DNA from: Selaginella moellendorffii
Lineage: Eukaryota; Streptophyta; Lycopodiopsida; Selaginellales; Selaginellaceae
Assembly: GCF_000143415.4 (NCBI RefSeq)
Contig: NW_003314320.1
Location: 815,159 to 879,158 of the forward strand
Length of the DNA: 64,000 bases
Reading direction: 5' to 3'
Shown: in pieces, positions 45,758-57,826 of the stretch
Numbering within the stretch: position 1 is the first letter of the stretch
Layout: each line of letters begins with the position of its first letter
Translations under genes and position numbers: made by a program
Notes under the pieces: generated by a model
Databases searched by the model: none
What the model saw: the letters and a program-made list of their open reading frames with translations, nothing else
Told to the model about the DNA's origin: nothing

Positions 45758-47066
45758 GCGGCTCTTTTCGGCCGTGGGTTCTTGTACACTAAAACTATCT
45801 TGAATGTTGGTATCTCGGGGATGAAGGTCTTCATCAAACTCTTGATTTGGTTGTCGGTGATGTTGTCGGGTATCGGGTTGTATGTCGAATCGGTGTCGAT
45901 GATAATCTTAAGGCTCCGGAAATATCTTCGGGCCTACAGCTTCGAAGCTAGTCTTCGGCAGTAGGTATTGTATAATCTTCTAAGGGTTACTATGCTGTAG
46001 AACTTCTCATAGTCGGTCCACTCTTGTTGGGCAGGATCATAGTTCAACTGGGTGGCGATGAGTCGTCCGGGCTGGTGTTCGGGCGCTCAGAGGAATACTC
46101 GTCCGGAAGTGGGTAGCTGTCGTACTCCAAGAGTTTCTTCTTCGTTTCTTTCTTTGGCTTGGGCTTGTCGGTGGAGTCTCCAATCGATTTGTCGAGATGA
46201 GGTGCTGAGTGCAAGCTGGTCTTCCAGGTGCTGGTGCCGAGATGAAGCTCGACGAAGAGTTTCGGATAGTCGGACTGGTTGGGGTGATCAGACCCAATTT
46301 CGTCGTCAATGGTCTCTAGGCCGGCGTACTCGATGGCATGGTCAAACAGAGTCTTGGCAGCGTGGAGATTAGCGTCGTGCCGTCGTCGGATGATGTCCTC
46401 GGTGCTGGTTTGGGCGCTTAGTCGGAGAGTCTGTCAGAAGATTGTTGGTGCATTCGGGAGCTTTCCTTCGGTGACTTGGCCAATGCCAGGATAGAGTGTC
46501 GGAGGCTCGTTGTAGGAGAACGTGCGGCTTATGTGTGGAAGAAGCGTTGGTCGGGAAGATCTGTTGCCGGAATTCTTGCTGTTCCTTTGTCTGGTCGGTA
46601 AAGCAGACCTGTTGTCAGAGAAGAGTTCGGAGGCTCTGCCGGCGAGTTCTCTAGCTTGCAGCCGGTGTTCTTCTGCTCGAATTCGGAGTTGGGCTCTCAG
46701 ATTGCTGGTCGGAGAAGATCTCGAAGGAGATGCTCGGGCTTGCTGTCGGTTCCTCGGTGCTGGCTGGTGAAGAGTTCGGTGCTGATGTTGGGGTTGATTG
46801 CAAAGGTCTTCTTCTCCTCGTTCGGATAGAGCGCTAGGAGGTCTCGTTGAAAGATCTTTAATTTCTTCAAAAATTTGCTGGTGTAGTTTTCTTCCTCTAG
46901 TAGTCGATGCAGCGAGGTGTGTTCCGGGTACCCATGTTGGTGGTGGCATACTCGATGTGGAGAGAAAGAGTGGTTCTTGAAATTCTTGAATCTCTGCACA
47001 CAAGAAAATTTCAAAAAATGCAAATGGTTACCAGATTCTCGTTCCTTGATCTCTCTCAGCGATCCA
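45758..47066 (-). pseudogene. 5' leader and N-terminal gag-like region of the minus-strand gypsy element
   Basis: It lies between the primer-binding site and the main gag frame. An Arg/Ser-rich frame (46434-47003) includes RIRAEEHRLQARELAGRASE, and a second frame (46037-46309) continues it. There is no recognised domain. It may be an extra upstream ORF, as Tat-type elements often have, or leader sequence with chance frames. Confidence 0.4.
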
Positions 47067-47085
47067 TCCCACCGTGGTCGCCAAA
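47067..47085 (-). other. Primer-binding site of the minus-strand gypsy element
   Basis: Read on the minus strand: TTTGGCGACCACGGTGGGA, directly next to the LTR end. It resembles the TGGCGAC-type sites of Tat/Ogre-like elements that use tRNA-Arg, with mismatches. Confidence 0.55.
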
Positions 47086-47440
47086 TGTTTACTGGGAAAA
47101 TGTGAGATGGATGAGAATGCTGCTATCGCTAGAACTCGATCTGAGAACTGGCGCTTGATCTCCGGAGGTCGCCAGCTATGGAGGGGTGAAAGAAGTGGTG
47201 GATCGGCGGGGAGAGAGACTCAAGTCAAAGATAATGCAAATAGGGGGGTGCGATTCAAGAGTCTTGAAGTACAATGGAATGGGAAAGGAGATGGGGAACC
47301 CTAGCTGCGCTGGGGTCTCTCAAAACCAGGCGGTTCTAACCGCCAGCATATGCCTAAAATAGAAATAAACTAGTAGTCGTTTGAACCTAGCTTTCAGTCG
47401 TGAGTGGAGCTACTCCTGGGCGTGCATGTGTTAGGGGAGG
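47086..47440 (-). mobile_element. LTR (5') of the minus-strand gypsy element, outer end unclear
   Basis: It starts (plus strand) TGTTTACTGGG next to the primer-binding site. No paired LTR is present in the window. The outer boundary is hidden where chromovirus gag begins near 47445. Confidence 0.5.
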
Positions 47441-47444
47441 TTTC

Positions 47445-49691
47445 CAGGTGGCTAGCGAGCGAGTACGTGGGGGAGTCAAGCGAAAAGAGACAAACCCACG
47501 GATAAGAAAGTCAAGTCATATAGCAGCGTGGGAAACAACGTATGCTACAACTGCGGTGAAGCAGGACACTTTTCGAGGGAATGTCCCTACCCGAAGAAGG
47601 CCAGAGCCAATATGGCCATCAAGTCGGGTGAAGTCCAAATTGAGGTATGTGATCCAGTCCCTAACTCAAAGTTACTCATTACACGAGCAACTTTGGTAGA
47701 GAGTTGTTCGTGACATCTACTAGCCCTCCGAGGGAAGCTTGGAGGTCGCTTTGTTAAGATCCTTATTGACACGGGTGCTTCGGATAATTTTGTGGCTGCA
47801 GACATAGTCCGGCAAGCCGGACTAACGGTGTAGCGGCTAGGTGAACCAAGGACTATAGAGTTTGTTCAAGGTAGCCAAAGCATCGATGAGGTACTTCGAC
47901 AAGCGAGAGTCGAAGTAGGGACTTGGAAAGTAGACATGGACTTCATCGTGTTGGACATGGCGGGATTTGACGTGATCTTTGGGATGGACTGATTCAATCA
48001 GTTCGTGGTAGCCCTACATGGACAAGGTAGGAACCTTGTGGTATTGGCGAATGCCCAAGGAAGAAGATCCAGGGTGGAGGCCCAGGATCTGAAGGTAGGG
48101 CAATGCAAAGCCAAAGATTCGTGCCTGAACTTGGTGTCCAGAAGAGGACAACTCACTAAAGGGACCAAGGCTGCATTTTTGTGCTTACTCTCGGTGAGAA
48201 GTGACAAAAAGACTGGAACGGAAGAAGTACCTTTAGTGATCCAGCGGGTGTTGGACCAATTCCAGGATACCATGCCGGAGGAGCTACTAGCGGGGTTGCC
48301 CCCCGCACGACCGATAGAACATAAGATTGAGTTGGTCGAGAGTGCTAAGGCGGTGGTTCGTCCACCCTATTGATTGAACGAAAAAAAACTCGCGGAGCTC
48401 AAGCGCCAACTAGAGGAGTTGGTGGACAAAGGGTATGTTAGGTTGAGCAAGTCGCCGTATGGGGCGCCGGTGCTATTTGTAAAAAAGAAAGATGGATTTA
48501 TGCGCATGTGCATAGACTACCGGTTGTTTAACAAATATACCAAGAAGAACAAATACCCTTTGCCAAGGATTGAGGACTTGTTCGATAGGTTGGGAAAGGC
48601 AAAATACTTCTCGAGGATTGACCTAAGGTCAGGATACTACCAGATCAGGGTAGCTGAGGAAGATGTCGAGAAGACAATTTGTCGAACGAGGTATGGGAGC
48701 TTTGAGTTTCTGGTGATGCCCTTTGGGCTGTGCAATGCGCCGGAAACGTTTTTGGCATTGATGAACCACATCTTTGTACCCTATCTGGATCACTTCGTGG
48801 TTGTCTATATCGATGACATCCTGATTTATAGCGAGATGCTAGAGGAGCATGCCGAACACTTGGGGAAGGTGTTTGAGAAACTAAGGGGACACAAACTGTA
48901 TGCTAAAGAGAGGAGATCATTTCAGATCGAGATAAGATCTTCACTAGTAGGTTCTGGAGGACTCTCCTGGAACAGTATCGCACCAAGTTGAAATTCAGCA
49001 TAGCCTATCACCCACAGATAGGTATGGGGTATTAAGTCAAGTTTGGTGGCACTAACACTTCTTGACAGACAGACAAACGGAAAGGGTGAATAGGCAGCTG
49101 GAGGATTATTTGCGATGCTATGTCACGGGAGACCAGACCAATTGGGTAAGTCATTTGGGACTTGCAGAAATGTGTTATAACAACTCACCACATTCGAGTA
49201 TTGGGGTGAGTCCATGGGAAGTCATCAATGGGCGAGCTATTGAAGGTCCTATGGAACTCGGCGTGGCCGAGTATCATGGAGAGTTACCCGCAGTGGAGGC
49301 ATTCATGGCGGAAATACTCAACATTTGGAATCTAGTGAGGGATTCCTTGGAACGAGCTCAACAAAGGCAAACTAAGTACGCGAACCAGAAGTGCCGGGAT
49401 GTAGAGTTCCAAGCTAGGGAGAAGGTGTGGTTGAACACCAAGAACCTCAGGCTACCAAATGGGATTAGCCGGAAGTTGACCCAAAGGTAAAAATGCATGT
49501 ATTCCTGTAAATGAATTGATCTTGAGTTCCTTAAGTAGGTTTGCGGGACGAGATTGAGGCTCGAATCGGTAAAGTGGGTTACCGACTTCGACTTCCTCGA
49601 GAGATGGGGAAGATGCATCCCATGTTCCACGTGAACTTACTCAAGCCGTATTTTGAGGATCCGCTTTGCAAGGACCAAGTAAGACCTTTAC
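47445..49691 (+). pseudogene. Chromovirus gag(CCHC)-protease-RT-integrase, internally deleted
   Basis: The order is canonical. CCHC knuckle CYNCGEAGHFSREC is at 47536-47580, protease ILIDTGASDNFV near 47760, RT from 48374 ([39 protein letters not shown]), then the integrase core end and C-terminal part (49069-49486, VNRQLEDYLRCY..., SPWEVINGR). RNase H, the integrase zinc region and most of the core are missing at a junction near 48911. Two putative introns lie at 49022-49068 and 49487-49538. Stops such as TGA at 48371 are present. The chromodomain follows after the LARD insertion, at 57206. Confidence 0.85.
49022..49068 (+). other. 47-bp spliceosomal-type intron in integrase
   Basis: GTATGGGG...CTTCTTGACAG interrupts the HPQ..D.QTER motif. 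Removing it restores phase. The independent copy at 26195-26241 has the same length and borders. Confidence 0.75.
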
Positions 49692-49696
49692 TTGAG

Positions 49697-51362
49697 TGTG
49701 AGACACAAAATCCCTAGGCCCCAAAGTGGAGCCGGAAAGGGTGCCACGTGGTAGTGGCTGAAGCGAGAGCCAAACGAGCGTAACACGTTTGGACCAAAAG
49801 CTCCGACTTGAAAAGTCAAGAGCGGGAGTGGAACTCCCAACGAAGTGCTCGAGGAACGAGCACGAAGCGAGCAAAAAGCGAGGCTCCAAAAAGGGACCCA
49901 AAAGGACCAATACATGACACGTGGAAGTGGAGTCTGAGATGGACTCGAGTTGGAGTCCGAAGTGGAGTCCGAGATGGACTCGAGTTGGAGTCCGAAGTGG
50001 AGTCCGAGATGGACCCGAGTTGGAGTCCGAAATGGAGTCCGAGATGGACCCGAGATGGAGTCCGAGATGGAGTCCGAGATGGACCCGAGATGGAGTCCGA
50101 GATGGAGTCCGAGGTGGACCCGAGATGGACCCGAAATGGAGTCCGAGATGGAGTCCGAGATGGACCCGAGATGGAGTCCGAGATGGAGTCCGAGATGGAC
50201 CCGAGATGGAGTCCGAGATGGAGTCCGAAGTCGAGACCGAGACCGAGACCGAGACCGAGATCGGGACCGAGACCGAGACCGAGGCCGAGGCCGAGACCGA
50301 GCCCGAGCCCGAGTCCGAGTCCGAGTCCGAGTCCGAGTCCGAGTCCGAGTCCGAGTCCGGAGCCTGAGAGGGTGAAAGCCCAAAGCGTTCGTCTCCCAGA
50401 CCTTGGGGGGTTTGGTGAGCTCCAAAAGTATAGTAGGGGGAGGACTGCAGGGGAGCCAGTTTGGCCAGGAAAGGCCAGTTTGGCCCAGGAAGGCCGGACC
50501 CAGTGTTGGGTGATGAGCTGCCCACTGGGAAGTCCAAGACTAGAGTGAACACAGACCGACAAGCGGGGTAGCTTGGTGAAGTGTTCAAGAGCCGGCTCTA
50601 GTTCCCCCGGGAGATCGACTGGCCGATGCTCCCAGTCCAAGTGTGGGTGGCACTACCTACTTGGATACCTGGTGTGGCTCAACGGAACCCGCTCTAAGCC
50701 CATGGCTAGAGCACCCAAGGGCAGAAGGCGAGGAGAGTACCCAGGTGGCTCGCGTAAGGCCACGGTGTTCCGAAATGTTGTCCCAAAGGCCCAGACTGTG
50801 GAAAGGAAGAGGAGCAGTCCTCTAGGGTAGTGACCAAGGACACAGTCGTGTGGTGAGGAAGTCCCAGAGGACCGTGGGACTTAGTGGTCGGGCCTGTGGG
50901 TCTCGATCCAGTGGCAGTGTTGGCAAACACGGCCAGGGGCAGAAAGGGACTTAGTGGGGACTGACAGAGGGATATTGGGGAAGGCTATTCCCCTTGTCGG
51001 TGGGCATCCTAAGGATGCTAAGGAGTGGATCTGAGATGACCACTCACGGATGGTTTGCCTAGTCTTGGAGAGCCAAGACGGTGATGCAAGTGGTATTGGA
51101 CTACCAGTGTGGCAAAGGTTATTGGGCATGGCCTTAGCGTAACGGGCTGCTATGTCGGTGGTACCTTTGAGTGTCAGTCATGGGATCGGACACGTGGAGC
51201 ACTTGGACCAAGTGCAAATGTTGAGTGGCATGGATGCCATTCTCGGGGCTAGCAAGTCCCAAGTCCTAGATTGGATTTATGGAGGTTGTGAATGAGACTC
51301 CTCCAAGTGGTCAGAGGTGTGGTTAAGTGACTAAAGTAGAATGGAAAATTTAGTCGCTTACA
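49697..51362 (+). repeat. 5' LTR of the LARD (family A)
   Basis: 1666 bp, TG...CA borders. It contains the GA minisatellite (49921-50359) and the shared module AAAGCCCAAAGCG...TTCCAAAAGTATAGTAGGG. Confidence 0.95.
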
Positions 51363-54300
51363 ATTTGGTATCGGAGCTGTTCCTTAGTCCGACTTTTATT
51401 GGTGCTCAAGTATATCACCACTGGTGTTGGCAACAGAAGGTCCGAGAAGTGGGCCTATCCTTGAGGAGTAGCAGGTCGGGAAGATATGGCTCTTCATTAC
51501 AGTTCATGTGTGAACTTGTAGACAAGGTGGTGGATAGAAAAGGGCCAATAATGGAACGACTTTGGGATCTTGGGAACAGTATATGGTTTTCCTCGAAGAG
51601 TTGAGGATGTGATCCAGAGGAGCGTTTGACTTAGCAAACTGGCTAATGTAGTTGTGGTAAACAACTACAGTTGGGATCACGGGAAAGATAAAGACTCCAA
51701 AGCAATAAAGGAGTCACAAGATTTTCCTCATATAGTTGAGGTTGGTGCTCATGAATGTGAGACCAGAAGTAATGACTATGGGAGGTCAAATACGGAAGAG
51801 GACTCAAGTCCTTGAAAAGGTAGCCGGGGCTACCTCTAATAAATGCTGGAACAACCCAAGGAGTTGGGGGTGTATTAAGTGGATGAGTTGGTATTCTCAT
51901 CACATGGACAAGTAGTCCTAAGGGGCAAAGGTTGCCCCCAAAGAACAAAATCAAGTGTCGGAGTAACACTTGTGAAAATAGTCCTTTTGAGTAGGACAGG
52001 AATGCAAGAAGTGTATTCCAGTGAGCTAGTGCCTCACAAGTAGGACCTTACGGGTCTGTGGATTAACCAAGTCCAAAACTGCTGGATGACTCAAGTAGAG
52101 TCAAGGGATGGTCCTAAAAGGACTGATGGAAGCATTTGGACTGAGGTGTGTTGTACCCCACAAAGGATGGGGGGGGGGATCATAGGATCCAAGGATGAGA
52201 ACAGAGGGTATCTCATCGATGGCAAAATGTGCCATGCTAAAGTCGTGGGAAAGGTGTTCCCAAAAAGAAAACAACTTTGACACAAAGTTGTGTGTGACCT
52301 CTATGGTGTAGTGCTAACGGATGGTTGGCATGAGAAAGAGTGGCATTGGTCTTGGCAAAGACTTAGACACAAAGAAGAAGTGTCATAGAGGTAGGCTCGT
52401 GGAGCCGATGGTGTGGAGACACCAAATGTGCCAAGGTGTGATACCTTGAGGCTATGTTGGTGGGTTCATGAGAACCCCTTGCCAAAAGAATCCCAATGGA
52501 AATGGGAATGGCATGGCCTAAGCTGCAGAGCATGCAGTTGGAGTGCGGTGACCCAGATAATGATGGAGGTGTGAAAGCACCAAGCAATGAGTTGTAGGAC
52601 TTGACAACTATGAGGCAACTAAGCAAGAGGTGCAAAATAACTGGTTAAACTGGTAGAAGGTAGCTACCCAAGACTTCTAGCATAGGGAGGTCGGATATAC
52701 CCTTGCGGGGGATAAGTTGCTTGTGTTGCGATATAGTAAGTCAATGTCATAAAAGGAAATACTCATTGTCAAGAAAGCCATCATTGGGACACCCAAACAC
52801 TCTAGAACACCAGAAGGTGGTGTTTTATGTCGCGAGGGCACTGGATAAAGCCCAAGGGACTAAGTCCCTAGTGAATGATGGATAGAAGGTGCTATCCAAA
52901 TGTCCAAGGTTGCGGAGACAGGAGAGGACTGTCTACCCGAGTTGGACAAAGCCAAAAATGGAATTTTGGCAAGGCTAGTGATGGGCATGTAAAGGCCCAT
53001 AAGCAACAATGTAATCCCAGTGTGTGGGATTATAAGGTGAGCATACCCGGATTGAGGAACCACTCCCTAGGCTTTTGGGTAGGTTCATCCCTAAGAATAC
53101 TTGCTAAAGCATGATAGAAAGTGCAAAGCTATCCTCCTGGTCTGGAGGAGAATGACCAAAGGAAAGGTGTGAAGCCAAAAAGCAAGAAGTAAGGGGATAG
53201 AACCGAACCGTAGGAATCAAAGGGCATAACCAAGGTTGGTTATGCCAGCTGGGAGTGGAGAATCAAGTGGGGGCTCAAGGGTGTTGCCGCTAGCAACCGT
53301 GATGCCATGGAGAGTCTAAAATATGGAATTGTCCATGTTAGACTATGTGGCATTTGGAAAGCTTGCAAAAAGGGAGGCCTTAGCAAGCTGAGGGACAGAG
53401 TTCCTTCAAGGTTCCCAAAGACGATTCTAGGTAGCTTAGTACCTAGAAAGGCCAAGTGTAAATGGTTCATGGAACGCGCGAAATCAGAGTGGCGCAGCAG
53501 AAGCGTGGTCTTGAAGCTTGCCATGAGGCAAGGCTATCAAGGTTAGGGAAGTAGTTCCCGAGTGTTCAAGGAGAGGGCTTTGAACGAAAGTCGATGGTCA
53601 AAGACTTTCACGCTTATGCAGGAACCATGTTGCAGTGGTCGGAGGACTTGCCAAGCGAGATTGGCACGTCGGGGGAACAAATACCCTAGTTGAAGGTGAT
53701 AACTTCAAAAAGGGTGGGCCATGGGGCCGAGCATGGAGGAGTCCATGCATGATCACAGACATGTCAAGTGAGAGGACTTGGCAGTGTGGAGGAACTAGGT
53801 TCCTAAGCTGTGATCTGTAGCGCGCTTTAAAAATAAGTTGGTGCACCGGCGTGGGGAGTCACGCCAGGCATCTTGTGTGATGCCGTCCGTAGATGCATAT
53901 ACGGAGGTTGGGTTCGAGTCCCGACCCTCTAGTGCTTGGGTTCGAGTCCCAAATCACTAGGGCGTGGTGATGGTTTGGAATATGAGGACACTCATATTTC
54001 GGTGGTCATGGACTCTCAGTGGGGAGACTGGTTTGGGCACACCGCCAAGCGAGGGATGCCTCGGAGTCGTGATGCACGGTTAGATTGCTTAGAGTGAAAG
54101 CTCGGCATATCTAACTTGAATGCTTTGGTGCAAGTGGCACCAAGGTCGTGGTGAGTGAGATGGGGACACCTAATCTCAGTTGCTATGAACCCTTTGCCGT
54201 AAGGGCTGGCTTGGGTGCACCGCCAAGTGTGGGGGATGCCCCCGGGGTTATAGTCAACAACTTGGAGGTCTAGAAGACCAAGTACCTCTTGGCAACTCTG

Positions 54301-55505
54301 TTAAGGTGCCAAGGTGAGATCACTAGGTGATCTTATGGCCAGATAAGGACAAGGTCCTTGGTTGGCTAAGGAATGAAGTTCCTGGTTCAAAATGTTGAAA
54401 TTGAACTGTTTAAGGTGGTGTGGCTTGGTCGTGATGACCAAGTGGGAAGAGCACCTAAGGGAAATAAACTATGTCCGTGCGATGGCATAGTGAGTCCGAG
54501 GAAAGTAGTTTCTATAAAAGACCCATGGGAGGGTCACGAAGTTGGGCCGTGGATAGAGCCCATAGCAGAAGATGCTAAAGAGACGTACTAGGGGTGAACA
54601 TCCTCCGGACTTGGCAAAGAAGAGTCTTTGCTATGGAATCGAAACAATACCTCAAGAAGGGAGGTAGAGATTCGATGTTGCTTGGTGCAACAATCAACGG
54701 ATAGGAGCGAAAGATGAGTGGCCAAGATAGGGCCGTGGAATCCCTTGGAAGGAATCCAAGTGACAAAGTTAGGCGAGGAACACTAATGTGTTGGATGCTA
54801 ACAAGTTGCGGGAAAGGAAGTGTGTTTCCAAGGAGGGATTCCGAAATGCTCCGATTTGGCAAAAGTGGAAGCTCCAAGGGAGGGAGCGGTAAGGTAGCCA
54901 AATGATAGGGCCATGAACAGCCCTAGCACAAAGTATGATAACTGGAACTTGGGCACGAAATAGAAGAGAGGATGATGGTGCCCTCGAGTAGAGAACTTCC
55001 TAGGATGGGAAGTGGAGTTGCACAAAAAGGTGCAAGGCAAGGTGTCGGAGACACCTAGGAAATTGACTCCAAGAAGTCAAAATTCAAAGTTCCAAAGTGC
55101 AAAGGTTATATCGATGGAAATTGAGACTACTCGAGAAGGAGTAGTGGGATTGACTTAGAGAAGGGTCTCTAAGAGGTTTAGCGAGGACTAAACCAATAAA
55201 AGGAGGGAACCACTACATGTGGTCCAATCAGTCTCTAAGTTGGAGAGACTACCCTCCTTAGAGGATAGGCAAGGCATGGTGAGCCTTTGGTGTCAAACCA
55301 TGGAGGCATATGCAAAAGGCATGGTGAGCCTTCAATGTCAAACCATTGACGAATATGGAGAAGGCATGGTGAGCCTTCAATGTCAAACCATTGACAAATA
55401 TTGGCTAGGTGCCAAGGATGGAAAAGGTAACACACGCGAGTATTACTTTACAAAATGGTTTACCGTTCAATGAGGACATCGAACTTCGTCTATGGGTGGT
55501 GGAGT
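51363..55505 (+). other. Non-coding internal region of the LARD
   Basis: Over 4 kb with only short chance frames. Near 53905-53960 are two tRNA T-arm-like hairpins. From there to the polypurine tract parts of the sequence follow the chromovirus 3' untranslated region at 57540-57826. Near 55290-55400 a short unit, GGCATGGTGAGCCTT, repeats three times. Confidence 0.8.
53910..53961 (+). repeat. Paired tRNA T-arm-like hairpins
   Basis: Two copies of TTGGG-TTCGAGT-CCCRA lie close together. Each is a 5-bp stem with a 7-base TTCGAGT loop, which also matches the Pol III B-box GGTTCGANTCC. No complete tRNA can be folded around them. Confidence 0.65.
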
Positions 55506-57200
55506 TGTGAGACACAAAATCCCTAGGCCCCAAAGTGGAGCCGGAAAGGGTGCCACGTGGTAGTGGCTGAAGCGAGAGCCAAACGAGCGTAACACGTTTG
55601 GACCAAAAGCTCCGACTTGAAAAGTCAAGAGCGGGAGTGGAACTCCCAACGAAGTGCTCGAGGAACGAGCACGAAGCGAGCAAAAAGCGAGGCTCCAAAA
55701 AGGGACCCAAAAGGACCAATACATGACACGTGGAAGTGGAGTCTGAGATGGACTCGAGTTGGAGTCCGAAGTGGAGTCCGAGATGGACTCGAGTTGGAGT
55801 CCGAAGTGGAGTCCGAGATGGACCCGAGTTGGAGTCCGAAATGGAGTCCGAGATGGACCCGAGATGGAGTCCGAGATGGAGTCCGAGATGGACCCGAGAT
55901 GGAGTCCGAGATGGAGTCCGAGATGGAGTCCGAGGTGGACCCGAGATGGACCCGAAATGGAGTCCGAGATGGAGTCCGAGATGGACCCGAGATGGAGTCC
56001 GAGATGGAGTCCGAGATGGACCCGAAATGGAGTCCGAGATGGACCCGAGATGGAGTCCGAGATGGAGTCCGAAGTCGAGACCGAGACCGAGACCGAGACC
56101 GAGATCGGGACCGAGACCGAGACCGAGGCCGAGGCCGAGACCGAGCCCGAGCCCGAGTCCGAGTCCGAGTCCGAGTCCGAGTCCGAGTCCGAGTCCGGAG
56201 CCTGAGAGGGTGAAAGCCCAAAGCGTTCGTCTCCCAGACCCTGGGGGGTTTGGTGAGCTCCAAAAGTATAGTAGGGGGAGGACTGCAGTGGAGCCAGTTT
56301 GGCCAGGAAGGGCCAGTTTGGCCCAGGAAGGCCGGACCCAGTGTTGGGTGATGAGCTGCCCACTGGGAAGTCCAAGACTAGAGTGAACACAGACCGACAA
56401 GCGGGGTAGCTTGGTGAAGTGTTCAAGAGCCGGCTCTAGTTCCCCCGGGAGATCGACTGGCCGATGCTCCCAGTCCAAGTGTGGGTGGCACTACCTACTT
56501 GGATACCTGGTGTGGCTCAACGGAACCCGCTCTAAGCCCATGGCTAGAGCACCCAAGGGCAGAAGACGAGGAGAGTACCCAGGTGGCTCGCGTAAGGCCA
56601 CGGTGTTCCGAAATGTTGTCCCAAAGGCCCAGACTGTAGAAAGGAAGAGGAGCAGTCCTCTAGGGTAGTGACCAAGGACACAGTCGTGTGGTGAGGAAGT
56701 CCCAGAGGACCGTGGGACTTAGTGGTCGGGCCTGTGGGTCTCGATCCAGTGGCAGTGTTGGCAAACACGGCCAGGGGCAGAAAGGGACTTAGTGGGGACT
56801 GACAGAGGGATATTGGGGAAGGCTATTCCCCCTGTCGGTGGGCACCCTAAGGATGCTAAGGAGTGGATCTGAGATGACCACTCACGGATGGTTTGCCTAG
56901 TCTTGGAGAGCCAAGATGGTGATGCAAGTGGTATTGGACTACCAGTGTGGCAAAGGTGATTGGGCATAGCCTTAGCGTAACGGGCTGCTATGTCGGTGGT
57001 ACCTTTGAGTGTCAGTCATGGGATCGGACACGTGGAGCACTTGGACCAAGTGCAAATGTTGAGTGGCATGGATGCCATTCTCGGGGCTAGCAAGTCCCAA
57101 GTCCTGGATTGGATTTATGGAGGTTGTGAATGAGACTCCTCCAAGTGGTCAGAGGTGTGGTTAAGTGACTAAAGTAGAATGGAAAATTTAGTCGCTTACA
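55506..57200 (+). repeat. 3' LTR of the LARD (family A)
   Basis: 1695 bp, TG...CA borders. The minisatellite is at about 55730-56203. It is followed by the TTGAG duplication and the chromovirus chromodomain. Confidence 0.95.
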
Positions 57201-57205
57201 TTGAG

Positions 57206-57391
57206 GTTATCCAAGGGGAAAAGGAATACGAAGTCGAGGCCATCCTCAATGCGCGCAAGAGCAAGCGACAAGGACGCGAGGTGAGAGAGTTCCATATGAA
57301 GTGGAAAGGATTTCCACACTGCGAAGCAACATAGGAACCGGAGGAGAACCTAGTGAACGCGCGAGATCTAGTGGAGGAATTTCTGCAAGGT
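57206..57391 (+). pseudogene. Chromodomain of the split chromovirus pol
   Basis: The frame after the LARD reads YEVEAILNARKSKRQGREV, then FHMKWKGFPHCEAT, a stop, then EPEENLVNARDLVEEF. The hydrophobic/aromatic pattern (Y.VE.IL, W.G) is the chromodomain that chromoviruses carry at the integrase C-terminus, used to target chromatin. The stop (TAG) replaces the aromatic-cage tryptophan of the W-E-P-E motif. The domain directly continues the pol cut at 49691. Confidence 0.8.
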
Positions 57392-57826
57392 AGAACTCTA
57401 TGTACTTATGCAAAGTTCAATTAAAGTATCAATTTGTGAAGTTGAGCAATGGCATATGTTGGGATCCAAAGGCACGCCGAAGGTAAGCTAATTAGCATGG
57501 GTTAGCCAGGTCGACCAGGCGTAAGAAGCTACGCCCGACTCCCTGCGGGGATGTCAAATCTGTAGACGTATTCTATGGAGGTTGGGTTCGAGTCCCAACC
57601 CCCTAGTAAAGCAAGGCTAGGTTCAAGTCCCAACCCTATACTAGGGCGTGGTGAGGTGAGGAGTATAGGGACACCTATATTCCGTTGTCATGGGCTCTTG
57701 GCCAGGGAGGCTAACTTAGGCACACCGCTAAGTGGGGAATGCCCCCGGAGACATGGTCAACAAGTGGTAGGATCAAAAGAGAAACGTTTGATGTGGGCAT
57801 CGAACTTCTTTTATGGGTGGTGGAGT
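57392..57826 (+). other. Chromovirus 3' untranslated region with T-arm-like hairpins and polypurine tract
   Basis: GGTTGGGTTCGAGTCCCAACC at about 57583-57603 is a perfect T-arm-like hairpin, followed by a second, mutated copy. The region ends with ATGGGTGGTGGAGT just before the LTR. It is shared with the LARD internal region. Confidence 0.7.

Larger units (their letters stand above)
49697..57200 (+). mobile_element. Complete non-autonomous long-LTR element (LARD) nested in the chromovirus
   Basis: The two family-A LTRs (49697-51362 and 55506-57200) both start TGTGAGACAC and end CGCTTACA. The target-site duplication TTGAG lies at 49692-49696 and 57201-57205. The primer-binding site TTTGGTATCGGAGC (51364-51377) is directly inside the 5' LTR, and a purine-rich tract (ATGGGTGGTGGAGT, to 55505) precedes the 3' LTR. 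The LTRs differ by about a dozen substitutions plus a net 29 bp in the minisatellite, so insertion is recent. The 4.1-kb internal region has no coding frame worth naming. Its 3' part and polypurine tract match the chromovirus at 57540-57826, so that family may supply its enzymes. Confidence 0.93.

Noticed and set aside
53905-53960. tRNA gene
   Set aside because: Only T-arm-like hairpins are present. No acceptor stem, D-arm or anticodon arm could be found around them.
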